A DNA stretch of 52,494 nucleotides from Kitasatospora aureofaciens (GTDB lineage Bacteria; Actinomycetota; Actinomycetes; Streptomycetales; Streptomycetaceae). The translations under genes were made by a program, and so were the position numbers. The stretch lies in contig NZ_JPRF03000047.1 of assembly GCF_001188955.3 (NCBI RefSeq), forward strand, positions 1 through 52,494, given 5' to 3'. The first letter of the stretch is position 1. Each line of letters starts with the position of its first letter. The notes beneath the pieces are model-generated. The model was not told the DNA's origin, did no database searches, and worked only from the letters and a program-made list of their open reading frames with translations. Shown in pieces: positions 48,689 through 52,494 of the stretch.

Positions 48689-49678
48689 TCAGAGCCAGCC
48701 GCGCCGCCCGGCCAGCAGGCCGGCCTCGAAGCGACTGCGGGCGCCGAGCCGGTCCATCAGGTCGGCCATCATCCGGCGGGTGGTGCGCAGCGAGACCCCG
48801 AGGTGCTTGCCGGCGGCCTCGTCGGTGTAGCCCTGGCCGAGCAGGCGCAGGAGTTCCTGTTCCTGGCGGGTGAGGCCCTCCTCGTCGCGTTCACGCGGGG
48901 CCCCGAAGGGGGTGGCGTCGGACCAGGTCTGCTCGAAGAGCGAGACCAGGGCGGCGAGCACGCCGGGTGACGAGATCTGGACGGCGCCCTTGAGGGTGTT
49001 GGCCGGGTCGATCGGGACGAGCGCGACCCCGCGGTCGATGACCAGCATGCGCAGTGGCAGGGCGGGTACCGTCCGCACCTCGCAGCCGAGGCCGGTCAGC
49101 CACTCGGCGTGCTGGACGGTGGCCCGGTCCTTGCGCACCGAGTCGAGGTAGACGGTGCGCATGGTCACGCCCCGGGCGAGCAGTGCCTCGTTGTCGGGGC
49201 GGCTGGCCTGGAGCGAGGCGGCGGACTGGGCGCCGCCGGGGCTGAAGGTGAGCAGTTCGTCGCGGACCGAGCCGACCAGCTCCTCCATCCGCGCCTGGAC
49301 GGTGGCCATGCCGAGCAGCCGTTCCAGCTGGCTGTCCTCGCGGGCCGACTCGTCGCGGAACTGGGCGAGCATGCCGGAGATCTCGGCCTGGCGGCGCTCG
49401 AACTCCAGCTGGGCGCGCTGCTGGACGGATTCGTAGTACCGCAGCAGGGCGGGCAGTCCGACCCTCGGGTCGACCGGGCGCAGGGCGCCGGACGGCTCGC
49501 CCGGGGCGTCGTCCTCGCAGGGGCGGAGCAGGCGCAGGCCGGCGAGCTGGTCGAGGGCGGCGCGGACCTGGTCCTCGGTCAGGCCGAGCTTTCCGGCCAG
49601 CCCCTCGACATCCAGCTGATGATCGGTCAGCATCAACCGGTAGACCGCCTGCGCGGCATCGTCGATCCCCCGCGTCAT
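48689..49678 (-). CDS. LuxR-type HTH regulator with TrmB-like N-terminus
   Basis: 329 aa. The N-terminal winged helix (AVYRLMLTDHQLDVEGLAGKLGLTEDQVRAALDQL) and coiled coil (QRAQLEFERRQAEISGML) precede a PLD-like/ligand part (ARGVTMRTVYLDSVRKDR...). The C-terminal LuxR HTH is LTRQEQELLRLLGQGYTDEAAGKHLGVSLRTTRRMMADLMDRLGARSRFEAG. This helix-turn-helix family often controls peptide or secondary-metabolite loci. It is divergent from the secreted peptide at 50056, which it may regulate. Confidence 0.85.
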   Translation of the reverse strand: MTRGIDDAAQAVYRLMLTDHQLDVEGLAGKLGLTEDQVRAALDQLAGLRLLRPCEDDAPGEPSGALRPVDPRVGLPALLRYYESVQQRAQLEFERRQAEISGMLAQFRDESAREDSQLERLLGMATVQARMEELVGSVRDELLTFSPGGAQSAASLQASRPDNEALLARGVTMRTVYLDSVRKDRATVQHAEWLTGLGCEVRTVPALPLRMLVIDRGVALVPIDPANTLKGAVQISSPGVLAALVSLFEQTWSDATPFGAPRERDEEGLTRQEQELLRLLGQGYTDEAAGKHLGVSLRTTRRMMADLMDRLGARSRFEAGLLAGRRGWL

Positions 49679-50055
49679 CGGCGCACCACTCCCCCGTAGC
49701 CCGTACCGATTTCCGGCGCTCGGCCGGACAAGTCCGCTGCCCGATCATGCCAGGACGGACAGGTCGGGACAACTGCGTAGGCGTTTCTTCCGGGGCAGCA
49801 CGGCGGCAACGGACGGCCGGTCGGGATAAAGGTAATGAGAAGGCAATGGCACCAAGGTGCCACGGCGATCTTCCTGCCGCCCCGAACACCTTCCGATAGC
49901 GCTAGACGTCCTCCAGACTTTCGGTTGTCGGGGAGCCGCGAGCTCCCCAGCCGGGCCCGCCGATGATCACGGACCGTCATCACCGACGGCCGACCGACGA
50001 AGTCGGGGAATTGGCCGGCACCCGCTTCCGAACACACTTGTCCTGGGGGTTCTCC
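49679..50055. other. Divergent control region between LuxR gene and secreted peptide
   Basis: About 375 bp without a gene. It holds a perfect palindrome GGCACC-AA-GGTGCC (49848-49861), the octamer palindrome TAGCGCTA (~49897-49904), and a stem-loop GGGGAGC-CGCGA-GCTCCCC (49930-49948). The word CCAGACTTT occurs at 49913-49921 and again at 48647-48655 just beyond the regulator gene. Confidence 0.6.
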
Positions 50056-50283
50056 ATGCTGCTTTCCTGCCGCAAGCTCGCCTGTACCGCCGCGGCCGCG
50101 CTGGCCGTCGCCTGCGGCGTCCTGGCCGGATCCGCGCACGCCGCGACCGACTCCGCGCCGGCCGTCAGCCCCGGCACCGCCTCGGTGCAGCAGTTCACGA
50201 ACCACCTCACCACCCAGCTCCACGAGTCCCAGCTGCTGATGCTCGGCGGCAAGGCGACCCCCGCCGACTGGCGCTGGGGATAA
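50056..50283 (+). CDS. Small secreted peptide/protein
   Basis: 75 aa. Signal peptide MLLSCRKLACTAAAALAVACGVLAGSAHA, with cleavage after residue ~29. The mature ~46 residues have no Cys (ATDSAPAVSPGTASVQQF ... ending PADWRWG). The signal region itself contains three Cys; a lipobox (LAVAC) is a possible alternative. The SD is TGGGGG. It lies between a divergent LuxR regulator and an HprK-like gene, so it could be a signalling or RiPP-like peptide, but no modifying motif is certain. Confidence 0.6.
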   Translation: MLLSCRKLACTAAAALAVACGVLAGSAHAATDSAPAVSPGTASVQQFTNHLTTQLHESQLLMLGGKATPADWRWG

Positions 50284-50427
50284 CGGCCGCTTCCGCAGGC
50301 CAGCGCACCCGATGACTCCGCACCGGGACCGGCCGCCGGGCAGCCCGGCCGGTCCGCGGCGGAGAGCCGGCGTCCGAACCCCGGACACCGCATAAATTGA
50401 ATGTGCAACAAACCGCCAGGAGCGACA

Positions 50428-51318
50428 GTGCCGGTTATCGAGCCGATTGTGCTGAACTTCTTCGGCCTCCAGATCGCCCTCGTCCAGGCCGACCGCGACG
50501 AGATCTCGTTCCATTTCGGGCCGCACCTCACCGGGATTTCCCGGGACCCCGATCAGCTGCGGGTCGAATTCTCCCGGGCCCCCGGGAAGGACGCTCCCGG
50601 CGATTTCCTGGTCCGCCGCAGTGACGGAACGCCATTGCTGCGGCGCACCTTCCGGGGCTGGGGGAACGTCCCGTCCGCGGTCCCGCCGTTCGCGGCGCTG
50701 CAGGACCGCTTCTGCCTGGCCCAGGCCGTGGTGCTGGCCAAGGGCGGCGCCACCGTGGCACTGCTCGGCGGGCCGTACTCGGAGCAGGCCAACGTCGGCG
50801 CCGCGCTGGCCCAGCGCTCCTGGGAGTTCGTCTCCGGACGGCTTCTGGTGCTGGACCGCCGCACCGGGCACGTACTGCCCTACCTGGCGCCGCTGGAGGC
50901 GCGCGGACCGGCCGCCGCCTGGCTGCGCGGCGCCGGACTGCCCGACGGAACTTGGCGCTCCGTCACCTCGCCGGTCGGCGGCGAGGTGCTGCTGGTACGG
51001 CCGGAGAGCCTCGGTCCGGTGGTGCCGGTACGGGCCCGGCTGGCCCCGCCCGCGCTGGTCCGGCTGTGCCGCAGCGTCGACGAGGAAGTCCGCCTGGCAC
51101 CATGGGAGTTCACCACCAGGACCTGGCCCGCCGGCTCCAGCGGACTGCTCGCCGACGCACCCACCCACTGCCTGCACCTGCCCGGCGTGAGCGGGGCGGA
51201 GGAGGCGGCCGGGCTGATCGATCACGCTTTGACCAAGGAGAAGGACGACCCGTGCCTCGACGTACCGGCTATGCCATCGGCGCACCGTGCTGGGCTGACT
51301 GCATCACTCCCGATCTGA
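50428..51318 (+). CDS. HprK-like protein with a degenerate P-loop
   Basis: 296 aa. The central block DRFCLAQAVVLAKGGATVALLGGPYSEQ then NVGAALAQRSWEFVSGRLLVLDRRTG-HVLPYLAPLE has the layout of HPr kinase-like/RiPP-associated kinases, where the Walker A would be GxxGxGKS/T. Here it reads GGPYSEQAN, without the Lys and Ser/Thr, so ATP binding is doubtful. GTG at 50428 follows CCAGGAGC; the earlier ATG at 50401 has no SD. It overlaps the VOC gene by 67 nt. Confidence 0.6.
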   Translation: MPVIEPIVLNFFGLQIALVQADRDEISFHFGPHLTGISRDPDQLRVEFSRAPGKDAPGDFLVRRSDGTPLLRRTFRGWGNVPSAVPPFAALQDRFCLAQAVVLAKGGATVALLGGPYSEQANVGAALAQRSWEFVSGRLLVLDRRTGHVLPYLAPLEARGPAAAWLRGAGLPDGTWRSVTSPVGGEVLLVRPESLGPVVPVRARLAPPALVRLCRSVDEEVRLAPWEFTTRTWPAGSSGLLADAPTHCLHLPGVSGAEEAAGLIDHALTKEKDDPCLDVPAMPSAHRAGLTASLPI

Positions 51319-51968
51319 ACGGCAGCCGGGAGTTCTACTCGGCTCTGCTGGGCTGGGAGTTCGTCACCGAGTCGCCGGGATACCAGCTGGCCGTGCTGGG
51401 CGGCGAGGTCATCGGCGGCTTCGGCGCCGCCCCGGTGGGGCTGCCACCGCTGGCCACCTGGAACGTCTACCTGGCGACCAAGGACGCGGAGTACAGCTGC
51501 GCGCAGGTCGGGCGGCTGGGCGGACGGGTGGTGATGCCGCCGGTGCCCGCCGGGGAGAACGGACGGCTGCTGCTCGCGGTCGACCCCTCGGGGGTCACGG
51601 TCGGCTTCTGGGAGGGCGCCCGGGCCGAGGGCGTGGTGCTCGCCGACGAGCCGGGCGCGATCTGCGGCCACGAGCTGCGGGTGCCGTCCGCCACCCGGGC
51701 CGAAGCCTTCTACGGGCCGATGTTCGGCTACCGGATCGGCGCGGACGGCGAGTTCGCGCTCGACGGCGTCGCCCACGCCCGGGTGGTGGAGAGCGACCAG
51801 GGCCGTCCGTGCTGGCTGCCGCTGTTCGGTACGGCCGACCCGGCGGACGGTGTCCGCCGGGCGGTCGAGCGGGGCGCCCGGCTGGTCCGGCCGGGCCGGG
51901 GGGAGCCGCCGGTGCTGCGCGACCCGTGGGGGGCGGAGTTCGGTCTGGTGACCGCTACAACGCCTTGA
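51252..51968 (+). CDS. Two-domain VOC protein
   Basis: 238 aa. The VOC opening GYAIGAPCWADCITPDLNGSREFYSALLGWEF and second module PGAICGHELRVPSATRAEAFYGPMFGY are like those of the VOC protein at 44696-45496. The C-terminal end is VLRDPWGAEFGLVT. GTG at 51252 has AAGGAG upstream and lies inside the HprK-like gene, so the two are likely translationally linked. Its stop overlaps the convergent LuxR gene by 14 nt. Confidence 0.82.
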   Translation: MPRRTGYAIGAPCWADCITPDLNGSREFYSALLGWEFVTESPGYQLAVLGGEVIGGFGAAPVGLPPLATWNVYLATKDAEYSCAQVGRLGGRVVMPPVPAGENGRLLLAVDPSGVTVGFWEGARAEGVVLADEPGAICGHELRVPSATRAEAFYGPMFGYRIGADGEFALDGVAHARVVESDQGRPCWLPLFGTADPADGVRRAVERGARLVRPGRGEPPVLRDPWGAEFGLVTATTP

Positions 51969-52494
51969 CCGCGGCCCCCAGTTCGGGCCGCCCCTTGATC
52001 GCCAGCTTGCGGTAGATCCGCCCCAGGTGGGTGTCCACCGTGCGCTTGCTGAGGCAGAGCCGCTCGGCGACCTCCAGGTTGCTCAGGCCCTGCAGCACCA
52101 GTTCGGTGACCCGCCGCTCGCTCGGGGTCAGCCGGACCGGCCCGGCGTCGCGGGTGCCGATGGCCGGGCCGCTGCGCTCCTCCGCCGGGCGCGGCCGGGC
52201 GTCGCCGCCGGGCAGCGGGTCGGCCGCGATGGTCCGGGCGGCGGCGTGCTCGCCGAGCGCCTGGTAGGCCTGCGCCGCGTGGGTGCGCCACGGCACGCAG
52301 GCCGGGTTGGCCACGCCGCGGGCGGCCAGTTGGTGCCCGCACTCCAGGAAGAGCCGCAGGGCCTGCTGGTGGTCGCCGCGGTGGGCGGCGAGCAGGCCGC
52401 GGGCCTCCAGCAGCACCGCGCGCAGCAACGGGTGGGCCTCCGCGGGCAGCTCGACGGCGGCCAGCTCGGCCTCGGCGCGGGCGGCATCGGCGCG
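51955..52494 (-). CDS. LuxR-family regulator, C-terminal part (continues beyond window)
   Basis: 180 codons up to the window edge, still open, so the N-terminus is missing. The visible part has TPR/helical-repeat character (LEARGLLAAHRGDHQQALRLFLECG), a linker and a C-terminal LuxR HTH (LTPSERRVTELVLQGLSNLEVAERLCLSKRTVDTHLGRIYRKLAIKGRPEL). This arrangement fits a large LAL-type regulator with an N-terminal ATPase, or another TPR-LuxR protein. It faces the VOC gene. Confidence 0.85.
   Translation of the reverse strand, partial: RADAARAEAELAAVELPAEAHPLLRAVLLEARGLLAAHRGDHQQALRLFLECGHQLAARGVANPACVPWRTHAAQAYQALGEHAAARTIAADPLPGGDARPRPAEERSGPAIGTRDAGPVRLTPSERRVTELVLQGLSNLEVAERLCLSKRTVDTHLGRIYRKLAIKGRPELGAAVKAL

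Noticed and set aside
50401..50427. ATG at 50401 as start of the HprK-like gene
   Set aside because: It has no SD. GTG at 50428 has CCAGGAGC at correct spacing.
1..52494. A complete secondary-metabolite gene cluster
   Set aside because: There is no PKS, NRPS, terpene synthase or standard RiPP core set. The P450s belong to the conservon and the macrolactam synthetase-like gene stands alone.

Overview
The window is chromosomal DNA from a high-GC actinomycete, almost certainly Streptomycetaceae (Streptomyces or Kitasatospora). Codon third positions are nearly all G/C, GTG/TTG starts and leaderless promoters (a -10 hexamer about 7 nt before the start codon) are common, and it carries a conservon operon, CYP157/CYP154 P450s, an ECF41 sigma factor and a ydaO-type c-di-AMP riboswitch in front of a cell-wall peptidase. 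No phage, transposon, plasmid gene or CRISPR array was recognised. It is mostly ordinary regulatory, stress and cell-envelope chromosome with several unusual islands.

Left part (1-11 kb): a secreted NPCBM-like protein (cut by the window edge), a FrnE/DsbA-like oxidoreductase, a universal stress protein, and a lasso/ikarugamycin-type macrolactam synthetase homologue whose ATP-binding motifs look degenerate. Then an NsdA-like regulator and the most striking locus: three tandem Y-RNA-like non-coding RNAs (6971-7412) directly upstream of a Ro60/Rsr (TROVE) protein. Each has the same 9-bp helix followed by TACTTC. Two carry tRNA T-arm, acceptor and D-arm in circularly permuted order. The middle one has only the T-arm. 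An array of five strong hairpins (9116-9317) lies just downstream of rsr.

Middle-left (9.6-23 kb): LhgO, TrmB, a PrsW-like intramembrane protease with an Arg/Pro-rich insertion, initiator tRNA-fMet with a 16-bp terminator hairpin, a lipoprotein, a very short ORF with a perfect Shine-Dalgarno ahead of a structured region, a DWLTK-motif membrane protein, two GNAT acetyltransferases, an integral membrane 'sensor' protein, an M23 endopeptidase under the c-di-AMP riboswitch, a YiaA-like membrane protein, and a hydrolase-TetR operon with a palindromic operator inside its promoter. An array of about eight degenerate ~98-134-bp repeats fills 22.3-23.1 kb.

Middle-right (23-39.4 kb): a GAF-PAS-GAF-PP2C phosphatase, a complete conservon (cvnA-D plus CYP157- and CYP154-type P450s, the latter two overlapping by 154 nt), small secreted proteins, a PEP mutase-like/AhpD-like pair, a TANGO2/NRDE protein, UppP, an SDR, ECF41 SigJ with a TGTCACA-N16-CGTC promoter facing away from it, a MocR regulator, and an XRE-cupin regulator with a DUF6126-like small protein and a clear operator.

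Right part (39.4-52.5 kb): PoxB, a GH65 phosphorylase/beta-phosphoglucomutase pair for disaccharide use, VOC and SRPBCC proteins, an LCP cell-wall ligase next to the relic of a second one, and at the edge a small cluster: LuxR-type regulator, 75-aa secreted peptide, HprK-like protein with a broken P-loop, two-domain VOC protein, and a second (partial) LuxR regulator.
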